The notes below the pieces were generated by a model. The model was not told the DNA's origin and did not search any database. It saw only the letters and a program-made list of their open reading frames with translations. 64,000 nt of DNA from CAVTLG01 sp963735495 (lineage in GTDB: Bacteria > Chloroflexota > Ktedonobacteria > Ktedonobacterales > Ktedonobacteraceae): NCBI GenBank assembly GCA_963735495.1, contig CAVTLG010000014.1:558001-622000 (forward strand), read 5' to 3'. The translations under genes and the position numbers were made by a program. Below, one piece after another: positions 25,491 to 34,725 of this stretch. Each line of letters begins with the position of its first letter. Position 1 is the first letter of the stretch.

Positions 25491-26545
25491 TTGAGCCGAA
25501 GAATAACGAGTGATAACGAAAAGAATAATACGGGGCGAGATGTGACTATTTTTGATGTGGCTGAGAAGGCCGGGGTATCACATTCCACGGTCTCACGCGT
25601 GCTCAACAACAAAACCAATGTAAATGCGGAAACACGCGAGCGCGTTTTACAAACGATGGCGCAACTGGGTTATGTCGGTAACGTTTCAGCTCGCAACCTG
25701 GCTGGAGGTGCTTCGCATGTCATTGGCCTGCTCGTCGATCATCTTAATACTGGCTATATGGGCGAGATTATCCGGGGCATCGATGAGGCCCTGGAAGAAC
25801 ACAACTACAATCTGATGCTTTATACCACCCATCGACAAAAAGTCAAGGAAACTGCTTATGTCACCAGATTGGCCCACGACCTTGCTGACGGGCTTATTCT
25901 GATTGTACCCCGCAACGAGAAAGCCTATCTCGAAACCTTACAACAGCGCAAAATTCCCTATGTCTTGATCGATTATCAGGGCTATAACCGATACGTGCCT
26001 TCCGTGATGACGACGAACAAGAAAGGAGGATATGATGCGACCAGCTATTTGCTTGACATCGGCCATCGCAGGATAGGCTTTATCACGGGAGAAATGGCCT
26101 ATGGATGCGCCCGGAACGCCTGGCCGGCTATCAAGCTGCGCTCGCCGATCATGGGATAGATTTTGACCCGGAACTGGTGAGTGAAGGCAATTTTCTGCAA
26201 CCAAGAGGCTATAGCTGCGCTCAGCACCTGCTCAGTCTTCCCCAACCGCCAACAGCGCTCTTTGTTTCAAATGATGTCATGGCCTTTGGGGCGATGGAGG
26301 CTGCGCGGGATCTCAATTTTCGTATTCCCGCTGACCTCTCGATTATCGGTTTCGATGATGTTCCGCAGGCAGCCCATGTTCATCCTGCTCTCTCGACCGT
26401 GCGCCAGCCTCTGGTAGAAATGGGACGCAGTGCCGCTACCCTGCTCTTAAAATATATTGCCCATCCGTTTGCTGAGATAGAACGAGTTGAGCTGTCTACA
26501 AGGCTGGTTATTCGTGAGTCGTGTAGCCCTCCGCGTCACGAATGA
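25491..26545 (+). pseudogene. LacI-family transcriptional regulator, frameshifted
   Basis: The first frame (from TTG 25491, with AGAAGGA upstream; a GTG at 25446 is possible) has the LacI helix-turn-helix VTIFDVAEKAGVSHSTVSRV, the hinge ARNLAGGASHVIGLLV and half of the sugar-binding core, and breaks after GFITGEMAYGCA. The second frame continues from ERLAGYQAALADHGIDFDPE through ALFVSNDVMAFGAM and IIGFDDVPQAAHVHP to the end. Frame arithmetic indicates loss of one base at about 26112. All family landmarks are otherwise present, so this is a recent mutation or a sequencing error. It probably controls the deacetylase via the operator at 24687. Confidence 0.85.
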
Positions 26546-26682
26546 CTAATCCATAGATGTTTACGCTCAGGTGAGCTTGCCTTCTCCCCAGCAATCAAGT
26601 AAGATGGTGCAAGCATCAGTTTTGCTGAACAGATCGAAGAACAGCGGCTGCCATCAGGATGACCCACAACGAGAGCTTATAA

Positions 26683-26859
26683 ATGAATCGTATTGACCGT
26701 CTGACCGCCATCCTCTTGCTCTTACAAACAGGGAAACAATACATACTGCTCAAAGAGGCTATCGGGGTCCTTTTGTCAGGAGGTTCCATCGGGTTCACTC
26801 CTGCTCAGCTAAAAAAACTCGTTGTGCATCCCGTGGGTCCAGTAACATGCTTGACGTAG
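26683..26859 (+). pseudogene. WYL/YafY-type regulator, N-terminal remnant
   Basis: A 58-residue frame begins MNRIDRLTAILLLLQTGKQ, the near-invariant start of helix-turn-helix WYL-domain regulators, and then becomes unrelated (YILLKEAIGVLL) and stops. The helix-turn-helix recognition part and the WYL domain are gone. From 26546 to 26682 nothing else is visible. Confidence 0.45.
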
Positions 26860-27263
26860 GTGGAAAGTCGCAACGTGAGCAAAAAAGGTAGCTGGATGAG
26901 GACAACGAAGCCATGTGATGCTGGACAACGGGGATCAGTCCCTCTGACAGAAAAAGAGGTGTCAGAAACCTGAGAACAAGCCTGGTGAGATCACCTCTCT
27001 AAGAACCCTGTCTATAATCTTCTCGCCTAACGTTGTACTCCAACAGTTGTGTGTTGGAGCATGTTTGCTTACGCTCCACTTCTGGCGTGAAAGTGATCGC
27101 TCATACTGGAAGCAAGGGAGGATACAGGCCGATCCCGATACGCCGCAGCGGGAAATGATTCAGGTGATGGATGCCCCACAATAGCGTTCCTGATGGTGAA
27201 TGTTGGCTGCTTTCTTCCGTATTGCAGCAACACGGCTGTGAAAGACCTGCTCGCGAGAAGAAG
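26860..27263. other. Gene-poor stretch with a small hairpin
   Basis: No gene is apparent. An 8-bp stem (CTCCAACA and TGTTGGAG, 27038-27045 and 27052-27059) has a six-base loop and no T-run. The rest is unremarkable. Confidence 0.35.
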
Positions 27264-27641
27264 CTAGGTGACCATGACCGTTAAGTTCATGCCGGGGTGG
27301 ACCGTGCAATACAGCAAAAAGGTGCCGGAGGCATTAAATGGACCAATGGTTGTGCTTGTATTCCCTCCTATCTGTACATCAACCATTGGTGCTCCTGGCT
27401 CTCGGCCTGGCCTCTCCATCCCGTTCGCATCCCATCTGCCATTTTCAATGCTGTGGACGGCAGAGGTGTCATCAACCAGGATGATGGTTGCCCCTTTTTT
27501 AATCCTGATGGACGCTTGTTCAAACGATGTTGCTCCCATATGAACCATGTTTTGCCCGCTTGCGGACCCCGCGCAACCACCCACCACCAGCGCGATCATG
27601 AGCAGGAGAAACCTTCCCCTGAAAACATACCAGCGTTGCAT
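27264..27641 (-). CDS. Cupredoxin lipoprotein
   Basis: A 125-residue exported blue-copper-like protein. The ATG at 27641 follows GGAGAGGAG and gives a signal peptide with a lipobox (LVVGGCAG), so it is probably membrane-anchored outside the cell; the longer frame upstream overlaps the neighbouring gene and is not needed. The plastocyanin-like domain has the ligands expected for a type 1 copper site: His in TSAVHSIENG, and Cys, His, Met in LLYCTVHPGMN. Such proteins shuttle single electrons. It is the last gene of a three-gene secreted-protein set; its partner electron donor is not evident. Confidence 0.82.
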   Translation of the reverse strand: MQRWYVFRGRFLLLMIALVVGGCAGSASGQNMVHMGATSFEQASIRIKKGATIILVDDTSAVHSIENGRWDANGMERPGREPGAPMVDVQIGGNTSTTIGPFNASGTFLLYCTVHPGMNLTVMVT

Positions 27642-27688
27642 TTGTGCTCTCCTCTCCAAAGAAATGGGCTTCCGATCTCTTTCCCCTC

Positions 27689-28882
27689 TTACGACACCTG
27701 GGCAGGGTGTTCTGGATCTTTTTGTGACAGGCGCCTGGCTCGCTTTTTGCGGGCAAGAAACCAAAAATAGGTCAGGGGAAGAAAGACCAGCAGGAACAAA
27801 AGGGTATACGCTCCATCGTTGACGAGCGTGCCCAGGAGGGTGGTTTCCTGCGGGATCAAGCCAACCAGGGGTGGGTAGAGTCCTGTGACAATAAAATGGG
27901 GAGATCCACCCACAAACAGCGTCGTGATGGTTTGCCTTCCAGGCAGATCAAGCATCTGGACGGTGCCATTTTGCAAGGCGACAAAACCCAGCTGTCCGTC
28001 ACTGGTAATGGCCACCGAAACAGGGGCAGAGGGGAATGCCACGACTCGGCGGGGTTCTTGAGGCAGAGGCGCTCCCACGGTCATAGGCGAGAGCACCAGC
28101 AGGCGCGTCTTTTTTCGGTCGGGGACAAAAATCTCGCCAGTCTGCTCGTTGAAATCCATCGGACCATAAGATCCACCAGTCACCAGTGGCAGCATCGTGT
28201 GGCTTTTGATATCGATAGCTTCAAGACTTCCTTGCCGCGTCGCTGCATATGCCGTTGCGCCAGGAGGGATGGTCAGAAATTGCGGCCCCTGCGGTAGCGC
28301 CATCGTCGCAAGCGGCTGTCCGCTGCTCGCGTCGAAGGTCTGGAGCGCCTGCGTGGTTGCCACCCAGAGCTGATTGTCTTTGGTATTCGTGAGATTGGCA
28401 CCCGCAAAGGCGAGCGCGATCCCATAGACAGGGTCCTGGGTCAGAAACACCCGCTTGACCTGACAGGTGAGGCCATCGAGTTCCGTCACCCGATTAGCTG
28501 CGTTTCCGGCCACATACAGCACATTGCTGGTCGGGTCAAGCGTGAGTAGTGATGGCCCCCCCGGCACCTGTGCGCTACAGATGGTTTCTCCTGTTTTCGC
28601 ACTCAACGCCAGAAAGCGACCTTGTTGTGGCTGAGTAAGAAAGAGGTAGCGACCATCAATGCTCAAAAGGAGGCTCTGGGGACTCTCGGGTGTGGCAATG
28701 GACCTCACCACTGCTTGTTGCGCAATATCAATGACGGAGATCCCTTTTGGGGTTCCGGCGACATAGGCGAGATTTGGTGCTCCGCCATCGGCCCTGGCTG
28801 GCTGGAGCAGACAGAGTGTGATGCACACACACAGGCAATACACCAGGCCGCAATGAGGTATCTTCTGTAAAAGAGAGAGCAT
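27689..28882 (-). CDS. Secreted YVTN-type beta-propeller with C-terminal membrane anchor
   Basis: A 397-residue protein from the ATG at 28882 (AAAGG upstream; the longer start at 28933 would overlap the preceding gene). A signal peptide (CLCVCITLCLLQPARA) leads into about six or seven propeller repeats of the YVTN kind, for example LAYVAGTPKGISVIDIAQQ, LYVAGNAANRVTELD, AYAATRQGSLEAIDI and LGFVALQNGTVQMLDL. A transmembrane helix (TLLFLLVFLPLTYFWFLA) and basic tail RKKRARR anchor the C-terminus. Propellers of this type bind partners or cofactors; no enzyme motif is visible. Eight bases separate it from the BNR gene. Confidence 0.75.
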   Translation of the reverse strand: MLSLLQKIPHCGLVYCLCVCITLCLLQPARADGGAPNLAYVAGTPKGISVIDIAQQAVVRSIATPESPQSLLLSIDGRYLFLTQPQQGRFLALSAKTGETICSAQVPGGPSLLTLDPTSNVLYVAGNAANRVTELDGLTCQVKRVFLTQDPVYGIALAFAGANLTNTKDNQLWVATTQALQTFDASSGQPLATMALPQGPQFLTIPPGATAYAATRQGSLEAIDIKSHTMLPLVTGGSYGPMDFNEQTGEIFVPDRKKTRLLVLSPMTVGAPLPQEPRRVVAFPSAPVSVAITSDGQLGFVALQNGTVQMLDLPGRQTITTLFVGGSPHFIVTGLYPPLVGLIPQETTLLGTLVNDGAYTLLFLLVFLPLTYFWFLARKKRARRLSQKDPEHPAQVS

Positions 28883-28890
28883 GGCTCTTG

Positions 28891-29973
28891 TCAACCTTTC
28901 TGTTCTTTCTCTTGTGGGGTAAGTGACATCCATGTAGCTCGTCGTCGATCAAAGTGGTACACCTGGGTCGGATACGAAAGAGCAAGGTATACCTGTTGCG
29001 CGTCCATTGGATCAACGAGCAGATTTGCCAGATTCCCCTGGATGCGTGGTAGAGCCTGCCAGCTCCGACCTCCATCATTGCTGCGATAAATGGCCGTGCC
29101 GGTTTTTCCGTAGAGCGTCTGTGGGGATGCGGTTGACCCACACAGCGCTCCATAGGCAACCTGCGCGTTCACATTCAGAAAGGTTTTTCCTTCATCGGTT
29201 GACACAAACATGCCCGCATCGCCATCTGCATAGAGCGGGCGACCAGGACCAGTTGCAATCAGATCGATGATGCCACCGTTTATTCCCTGAACGCTCTGCC
29301 AATGTTTACCGCCATCAGTGCTTTGCGCCATGCCCGTATCTCCGTAGACCAGAAGGCGACCAGGTGCGCCGGGTAGGGCCAGCAGACCCAGCAGGTTACT
29401 AAAGGGTAATGGGCCGGCAGTGGTGAAATGTTTGCCCGCATCCCGACTCACTTTGAGTCCAGCCGCCCCTTGATCTGGGAAGTAGAGATAGACCTCTCCT
29501 GGGGCTTCGTTTCCGGCGACGGCAAAAAAAATGCTGCCCGCCGAGAAACGCGCCGTTGGGATGGTGAGTTGCCAGGTGCGTCCCTGATTGGTGCTGGTAT
29601 AGAGACCAGCAATGCCCTGGGGCTGATTGATCGCTGCCTCCGTCAACAGGTAGAGGCGTTGTGGGTCGAGCGGGCTTGCGGTGAGTGAATAGTCCATTAA
29701 TCCTTGCATCGGTTGTCCCGTTCCCCCGGACACCTGCTGCCATGTTTTGCCCGCATTCTGCGAACGATAGGTCCCATCGTGCGTAGCCAGAAGGAGCACC
29801 GTTGGTGAGGCCGCGAGAAAGGAATGGACATGGTTCGTTGCTGGACCAAAGCCATTCACCATTGGGGATGCAACGAGAGCCGTGCTCTGTGTCCCATTGC
29901 CACCACATGCTTGAAGCATGAGCAGGCAGAGAATAAGCACTGCGAGAAAACTCTGCTGTTGGCTACATCGCAT
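28891..29973 (-). CDS. BNR/Asp-box repeat lipoprotein (sortilin/sialidase-like propeller)
   Basis: A 360-residue exported protein. The ATG at 29973 follows AAAAGGAG and gives a signal with lipobox (LLMLQACGG). At least six Asp-box motifs follow: YRSQNAGKTW, YTSTNQGRTW, KVSRDAGKHF, QSTDGGKHW, VSTDEGKTF and YRSNDGGRSW, spaced about 45-60 residues, which predicts a six- or seven-bladed propeller like Ycf48 or the Vps10 head. No sialidase catalytic residues are seen, so a binding or assembly role is more likely. It heads the operon with the YVTN propeller and the cupredoxin. Confidence 0.78.
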   Translation of the reverse strand: MRCSQQQSFLAVLILCLLMLQACGGNGTQSTALVASPMVNGFGPATNHVHSFLAASPTVLLLATHDGTYRSQNAGKTWQQVSGGTGQPMQGLMDYSLTASPLDPQRLYLLTEAAINQPQGIAGLYTSTNQGRTWQLTIPTARFSAGSIFFAVAGNEAPGEVYLYFPDQGAAGLKVSRDAGKHFTTAGPLPFSNLLGLLALPGAPGRLLVYGDTGMAQSTDGGKHWQSVQGINGGIIDLIATGPGRPLYADGDAGMFVSTDEGKTFLNVNAQVAYGALCGSTASPQTLYGKTGTAIYRSNDGGRSWQALPRIQGNLANLLVDPMDAQQVYLALSYPTQVYHFDRRRATWMSLTPQEKEQKG

Positions 29974-30549
29974 AGAATAGATCAACTCCTTTTCTGCGTC
30001 TTCTTCAGTCACGTGCACCTGTCTGCAAGGACAAGGACGTGTCCATCTGATGATTTCTTCATTGACCCATTACCCATTCATATCGTACCGAGGGTCTCAA
30101 AACGAAGAAAAGGAATATAGCTCTCCTCTCTAAATGACCATTTTGGTGCTGGGTGGTGTCCCCAGACATGATGGTCTCCTTTCTCTGCAAGGGAGCCAGA
30201 CTTCTCCGGTTGGAGGAAAGAACGCCGCCTGCTCTCTCAGGAGCGGATCATCACTCGCTTTCCCAGTCGCTCTTCATCGCCTGTCACTGCGCTCTCTCAA
30301 GTGCATCATGCACTCGGGAGAAGGCTGCTCCGGCCTCTGCAGAGCGATGGCCATCCTTTTCCCTCTATCGTTGACTGACCACCCACTCCTCTTCCTATTC
30401 TAGCGCATCACCAGGCTGGTTGTCGAACTGATCGGTAGAGCGATGGCGCAGGCAAAGTGGTTGCCTGTGAGCAGGATATCTGAGCTTCGATCAGGAATTT
30501 TCCTGTTGCGAACCATTTGGACAAGCCTACGAATTTCAGATGGCACCCC
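29974..30549. other. Intergenic region between divergent transcripts
   Basis: No gene with protein-like composition on either strand. It must hold the promoter for the minus-strand operon starting at 29973, but I see no clear hexamer pair for it. Confidence 0.35.
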
Positions 30550-30579
30550 TTGACAGATCCCCTTCCTGGTGTCTATACT
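30550..30579 (+). promoter_or_regulatory. Promoter of the tetR-like gene
   Basis: TTGACA (30550-30555), 18-base spacer and TATACT (30574-30579): both hexamers are near perfect. The 14-base motif at 30594 lies just past the expected start. Confidence 0.7.
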
Positions 30580-30593
30580 GAGAAGAGTTAAAG

Positions 30594-30607
30594 TGACTGA
30601 TGACCCA
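30594..30607 (+). promoter_or_regulatory. Shared motif TGACTGATGACCCA, copy 1
   Basis: The same 14 bases occur at 31312-31325, in front of the ClC gene. Copy 1 follows the -10 of the tetR promoter, the normal place for an autoregulatory TetR operator. It is not a clean palindrome. Confidence 0.45.
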
Positions 30608-30671
30608 TTCTCAGAGATTTCTTTCGGGTGATCGGATGATCTTTCGTCTCACCGCAGCGGCAGGAGCAGCT

Positions 30672-31280
30672 ATGCCCAAAATTGTCGATGAACAGATGCG
30701 CGACGCGACACGCCGCCGCATTCTGACAATAGCGGCCAGTGAGTTTGCGCGCCTGGGCTTTGACCAGGCCAACATCAACGTCATCGCCGAACAGGCCGGG
30801 ATCGGGAAGGGAACGATCTACCTGTATTTCGAGAGTAAACGCGATCTCTTCCTGGCGATGTTGCGTGCGATCGCACGAGAACAACTGGCGGCGACCCGGA
30901 CGGCGTTGGCCCCGGATGGAACGCTCCGGGAGCGACTGGAGCGTCTCTTTCGTGCCTTTGCGCACCTGGCCGAGCAAGAGCGAGACAGTTTCAATGTCTA
31001 TATGAGTGCGCTCTACGGGGTCAATCGTGCCTTCCAGGCAGAAGCGACGAAACTGCTGCGTGATTATGTGGCCGTGATTGCCCTGGTGTTGGAACAGAGC
31101 CAGGCCAGGGGTGAGATCACCTACCATGATGTTGAGGCGACAGCTCTGATGATCCTGTCGTTGACGGAGTCCTATGTGCTCTCAGCGAAGGTGCTCGGGT
31201 ACTCTGAAGCGATGATTGTCCAGCAAGCCGGGCCTGTTGCTGAACTTATTCTGTGTGGCATCAGCACCAGCAATTCGTGA
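30672..31280 (+). CDS. TetR/AcrR-family regulator
   Basis: A 202-residue repressor-like protein. I chose the ATG at 30672 because GGCAGGAGCAGCT precedes it; earlier in-frame ATGs at 30600 and 30637 lack this. The helix-turn-helix is at about residues 12-58: RRRILTIAASEFARLGFDQA, then VIAEQAGIGKGTIYLYFESK. The C-terminal two-thirds is the helical ligand domain with no recognisable effector signature. A short stem and seven T (31292-31298) after the stop may end its transcript. It probably regulates itself and the ClC-led genes downstream, which share the motif in its promoter. Confidence 0.9.
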   Translation: MPKIVDEQMRDATRRRILTIAASEFARLGFDQANINVIAEQAGIGKGTIYLYFESKRDLFLAMLRAIAREQLAATRTALAPDGTLRERLERLFRAFAHLAEQERDSFNVYMSALYGVNRAFQAEATKLLRDYVAVIALVLEQSQARGEITYHDVEATALMILSLTESYVLSAKVLGYSEAMIVQQAGPVAELILCGISTSNS

Positions 31281-31311
31281 GGTCACGCTGCTTTTTTTAA
31301 TTCTTCTGTTT

Positions 31312-31325
31312 TGACTGATGACCCA
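31312..31325 (+). promoter_or_regulatory. Shared motif TGACTGATGACCCA, copy 2
   Basis: Exact copy of the motif at 30594, here 42 bases before the ATG of the ClC gene and right after the T-run that follows tetR. Confidence 0.45.
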
Positions 31326-31366
31326 CCCATATTGGAACGCCCGTGTGCGGTTCAGGAGATAGACGC

Positions 31367-33466
31367 ATGCAATCTACCGGTCTTCAGACGCTGATCCAAC
31401 GTCTTTTTCATCTTCGTCGTGCTAAAGCGAGTTTCGAGAACCCGCGTTATTTGCTGAAATGGCTCTTCATCAGCACCTCCATCGGGCTGGTTGCCGGTTT
31501 TGGTGCTTTAGCCTTTTTCCTGGCCATTCAGTTTTCCACCACGTTCTTTCTGGGGAGACTGGTCGGCTATCTTCCCCCCGAGCCAGCCGGTGAGGGCTCA
31601 ATGAAGGTGATGTCACTCTGGGCGGCGGCTCGGCCCTGGCTCCTGCCGATCATCACGACCCTGGGTGGTCTTGCTTCAGGCATCATCGTCTTCACGTTGG
31701 CCCCGGAAGCGGAAGGCCATGGCACCGATGCCGCGATCGCCGCTTTTCACCAGGGCAAGCCCATCCGCTCGCGTATCCCGCTGGTGAAACTGGTCGCATC
31801 GGCCATTACCATTGGGTCTGGCGGTTCAGGAGGACGTGAAGGTCCCGCCGCCCAAATCAGCGCCGGGTTTGGCTCCCTGCTTGGTAATCTGCTGCACCTG
31901 GATATGCAGGACCGACGGATCGCCATTGCCACGGGTATTGGCTCAGGCATCGGGGCCATCTTCCGTGCGCCCCTTGGTGGAGCGGTCCTGGCCGCCGAAA
32001 TCCTCTACAAGCACGATCTGGAGGTAGAGGCGCTGATCCCCGCACTGATCGCCTCCATTATTGGCTACAGCGTGTTCGGAGCCTGGTTCGGCTGGAATCC
32101 GATTTTTGCGACGCAGGGCAGTCTGGCCTTTACGTCGCCTGCCCAGTTGCTCTACTATGTCGTGCTCGGCCTTCTTTGCGGGCTGATCGGGCTGCTGTAT
32201 GCGCGCGGCTTCTATGGGTTAACCCATGTCTTTCACCGGCTTCCTCTCCCCAGGTGGCTCAAACCGGCCATTGGCGGACTCTGCGTTGGTCTGATCGGAT
32301 TGGTGCTGCCAGAGGCGTTGGGCATGGGCTATGGCTGGGTGCAAGTGAGTATGGGACCGGGGCTGCTTGCGCTGCCGCTGTGGGTGATCCTGCTCCTGCC
32401 GTTCGCCAAGATCGTAACGACGGGCTTCTCCATCGGTTCCGGTGGCTCTGGGGGAATCTTTGGGCCAGGCATGGTTATTGGTGCCATGGTGGGGGCGATT
32501 GTGTGGCGGATCAGCTATCACGTGTTACCTGGCGTGCCCGATACTCCGGCTCCCTTCGTCATCGTCGCTATGATGGCGCTCTTTGGAGGTATCGCGCATG
32601 CTCCGCTGGCGGTGATGCTGATGGTCGCAGAGATGACCGGCAATCTTTCGTTGCTGGCTCCCGCGATGCTTGCGGTCGGCATCTCCTCGATCATCGTTGG
32701 CGATGCGACCATCTACACCAGTCAGGTGGACTCGCGTGCTGATTCGCCTGCGCACCGACTGCAACTCTCGTTCCCCCTGCTCTCCACGCTGGCAGTACGC
32801 CAGGCGATGACCCCTCTGCCGTTGCAATTCTCTCCCCAGCAAACGCTTGCCGAAGCTGAACAGTTGCTTGCGGAGCACACTATCAGCGGAGCCTGCGTTC
32901 TTGATGCGCATGGACATCTTCAGGGCGTGCTCACGCTCGCTGATATTGAGCGGGTGCCACGTGAGGAACGTGAGCAACTTCGTGTCGAGGAGGTGATGAC
33001 GCGGGAGGTGCTGGTGGTCCAACCTGATGAGACGCTGGATGTGGCGCTGGAGCAACTGACCAGCCATCGTATCGGCTGGATGCCTGTTGTAGAGGTGGAA
33101 ACGGCGATGGAAAGGAGGCACCCCATTGGACGGATCTCGGCCCAGGAGATCGTGCGCGTCTATCGTGAGGCACTGGCAAAAGGATCGCGGCGTATGCGCG
33201 GCCTGGTTGAAGGGACCGTGATGGTCGAGGCTCGCATGGAGTCAGGCATGCCCCTCTCCGGTCGTCCCTTGCGGGAGGCGAAGCTCCCGGCAGAAACCCT
33301 GGTGGTTTCCATCCGCCGTCAGGACGAACTGCTCTTCCCACGCGGCAGTACCGTCATTGAAGCAGATGACATGGTAACGTTCCTGGTCAGCCCGACAGGA
33401 GAAGAGCGTTTGCAGCACTACCTGGCTGAGCGCGAGCATCAGGCAGCAACGACGCTGGTTGACTAA
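31367..33466 (+). CDS. ClC-family chloride channel/exchanger with CBS and TrkA-C domains
   Basis: A 699-residue membrane protein; the ATG at 31367 has CAGGAGATAGACGC upstream. The ClC core (residues about 25-450) shows GSGGSGGREGP with the gating Glu, and SIGSGGSGGIFGPGMVIGA, the GxFxP-like anion-coordinating loop. The first GSGIP loop is replaced (GHGTDAAIAAFH). Two CBS domains follow (about 480-610: AVRQAMTPL, RVEEVMTREVLVV) and then a TrkA-C-like domain (about 615-690: LVVSIRRQDELLFPRGSTVI), so gating may respond to adenine nucleotides or another small ligand. Probably moves chloride or another anion against protons. First gene of the run ClC, monooxygenase, nitroreductase, TetR. Confidence 0.92.
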   Translation: MQSTGLQTLIQRLFHLRRAKASFENPRYLLKWLFISTSIGLVAGFGALAFFLAIQFSTTFFLGRLVGYLPPEPAGEGSMKVMSLWAAARPWLLPIITTLGGLASGIIVFTLAPEAEGHGTDAAIAAFHQGKPIRSRIPLVKLVASAITIGSGGSGGREGPAAQISAGFGSLLGNLLHLDMQDRRIAIATGIGSGIGAIFRAPLGGAVLAAEILYKHDLEVEALIPALIASIIGYSVFGAWFGWNPIFATQGSLAFTSPAQLLYYVVLGLLCGLIGLLYARGFYGLTHVFHRLPLPRWLKPAIGGLCVGLIGLVLPEALGMGYGWVQVSMGPGLLALPLWVILLLPFAKIVTTGFSIGSGGSGGIFGPGMVIGAMVGAIVWRISYHVLPGVPDTPAPFVIVAMMALFGGIAHAPLAVMLMVAEMTGNLSLLAPAMLAVGISSIIVGDATIYTSQVDSRADSPAHRLQLSFPLLSTLAVRQAMTPLPLQFSPQQTLAEAEQLLAEHTISGACVLDAHGHLQGVLTLADIERVPREEREQLRVEEVMTREVLVVQPDETLDVALEQLTSHRIGWMPVVEVETAMERRHPIGRISAQEIVRVYREALAKGSRRMRGLVEGTVMVEARMESGMPLSGRPLREAKLPAETLVVSIRRQDELLFPRGSTVIEADDMVTFLVSPTGEERLQHYLAEREHQAATTLVD

Positions 33467-33513
33467 TTGACAAATGCGCAAGCGAATGCCTGAATGACGG
33501 AAAAGGAGCAGGT

Positions 33514-34686
33514 ATGCGTGTGTTAATTTCTGGAGGCGGAATTGCCGGACTGACACTGGCCTACTGGTTGCATCAGTATGACATCCCGTCAGTCGTGATT
33601 GAGCAAGCGAAAGATATTCGTCGCGATGGCTATGCCATTGACTTTTTGGGTACCGGCTATGATGTCGCTGAGAGGATGGGTCTCATCGACCAACTCGCGG
33701 CTCGGCAAATTCCTTTTGAAGCACTCGTCTCTGTAAACAAGAGTGGCAAGCCAATCGCCAGGCTCGATGCGGCACTGCTTCGGAGCATCACCGATGGAAA
33801 ATACATGGGACTGATGCACGCGACGCTCGAAGAAGTGCTGTATGAAGCGCTTGAAAGGACCGTCGAGGTACGGTTTGGTCGTTCGCTCGTGGCCATAGAA
33901 TCTGGCCCGGATGCGGTGGTCGTGACGTTTCATGACGGCACGACTGAGTCCTTTGATCTGCTGATTGGCGCTGATGGGGTGCATTCCACCACGCGTGCTC
34001 TGGTCTTTGGACCCGAAGACCAGTTCAGCCGTTATCTGGGCTATACCATCGCCTGCTATCCACTGGTAGATCGCTATGGTATCGGCTGCACCTACAAGCT
34101 GTATAACGAGCCGGGGCGTCAGGTTCTTGCCTATGGCACGCCGCAGGCAGGCAAACTCCTCATGCTTTTCCTGTATCGGAGCAACGAGCAAGAGCATCTG
34201 CCACGCGAGCAGCGGCTGGCACGCCTACGAGAGGTATTTGCAGGGATGGGCTGGCTGACCCAGCAGTTTCTCTCCGATGTCAGCCCATCAGAAAGCGTGT
34301 TCATGGATGCCGTGATCCAGATCCAGATGCCCAGCTGGCATCATGGTCGGGTGGCCCTGGTGGGTGATGCCTGTGATTGCCCCACGTTGCTCTCAGGACA
34401 GGGGGCTTCCCTGGCAATGGGAGGTGCCTACCTGTTGGCTCGTGCTCTGCACGAGGATGACCAGCAAGCGTTTCATCGCTACGAACAGCAGCTGTTTGCC
34501 TTTGTCCAGGCGCAGCAAAAGAGCGCTCGAGGTGTTGCAAAATCCTTTCTACCTGGCAGTTCTCTGGGCTTGTTCATCCAACAAACGATGATGAAAGTCC
34601 TGTTCCGGGAGACATTCCGTGGCCTGCTCCGACGCCCGTTTGGCGCGCAAAGTATCTTGCCGGTGTATCCACCACCGGAAGTTTGA
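33514..34686 (+). CDS. FAD-dependent monooxygenase (PHBH/UbiH-like)
   Basis: A 390-residue flavoprotein; AAAAGGAGCAGGT precedes the ATG. The N-terminal Rossmann motif is VLISGGGIAGLTLAYWL with the acidic residue that binds ribose in VVIEQ; the middle DG motif is LLIGADGVHSTTR, and the second FAD motif is VALVGDACDCPTLLSGQGAS, in which GD contacts the ribityl chain. This is the group A aromatic-hydroxylase fold, also found in tetracycline-inactivating TetX-like enzymes. The substrate is unknown. It lies 47 bases after the ClC gene and 39 before the F420-type gene, in an operon with two TetR regulators, which suggests detoxification of an aromatic compound. Confidence 0.88.
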   Translation: MRVLISGGGIAGLTLAYWLHQYDIPSVVIEQAKDIRRDGYAIDFLGTGYDVAERMGLIDQLAARQIPFEALVSVNKSGKPIARLDAALLRSITDGKYMGLMHATLEEVLYEALERTVEVRFGRSLVAIESGPDAVVVTFHDGTTESFDLLIGADGVHSTTRALVFGPEDQFSRYLGYTIACYPLVDRYGIGCTYKLYNEPGRQVLAYGTPQAGKLLMLFLYRSNEQEHLPREQRLARLREVFAGMGWLTQQFLSDVSPSESVFMDAVIQIQMPSWHHGRVALVGDACDCPTLLSGQGASLAMGGAYLLARALHEDDQQAFHRYEQQLFAFVQAQQKSARGVAKSFLPGSSLGLFIQQTMMKVLFRETFRGLLRRPFGAQSILPVYPPPEV

Positions 34687-34725
34687 CGTGCGCAAGTGGG
34701 GTCTAAAAGCAGAAGGAGGAAGGCC

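Noticed and set aside
30134..30403. 89-codon plus-strand frame in the intergenic region
   Set aside because: No ribosome-binding site, no recognisable composition, and overlapping frames of similar length on the same stretch.
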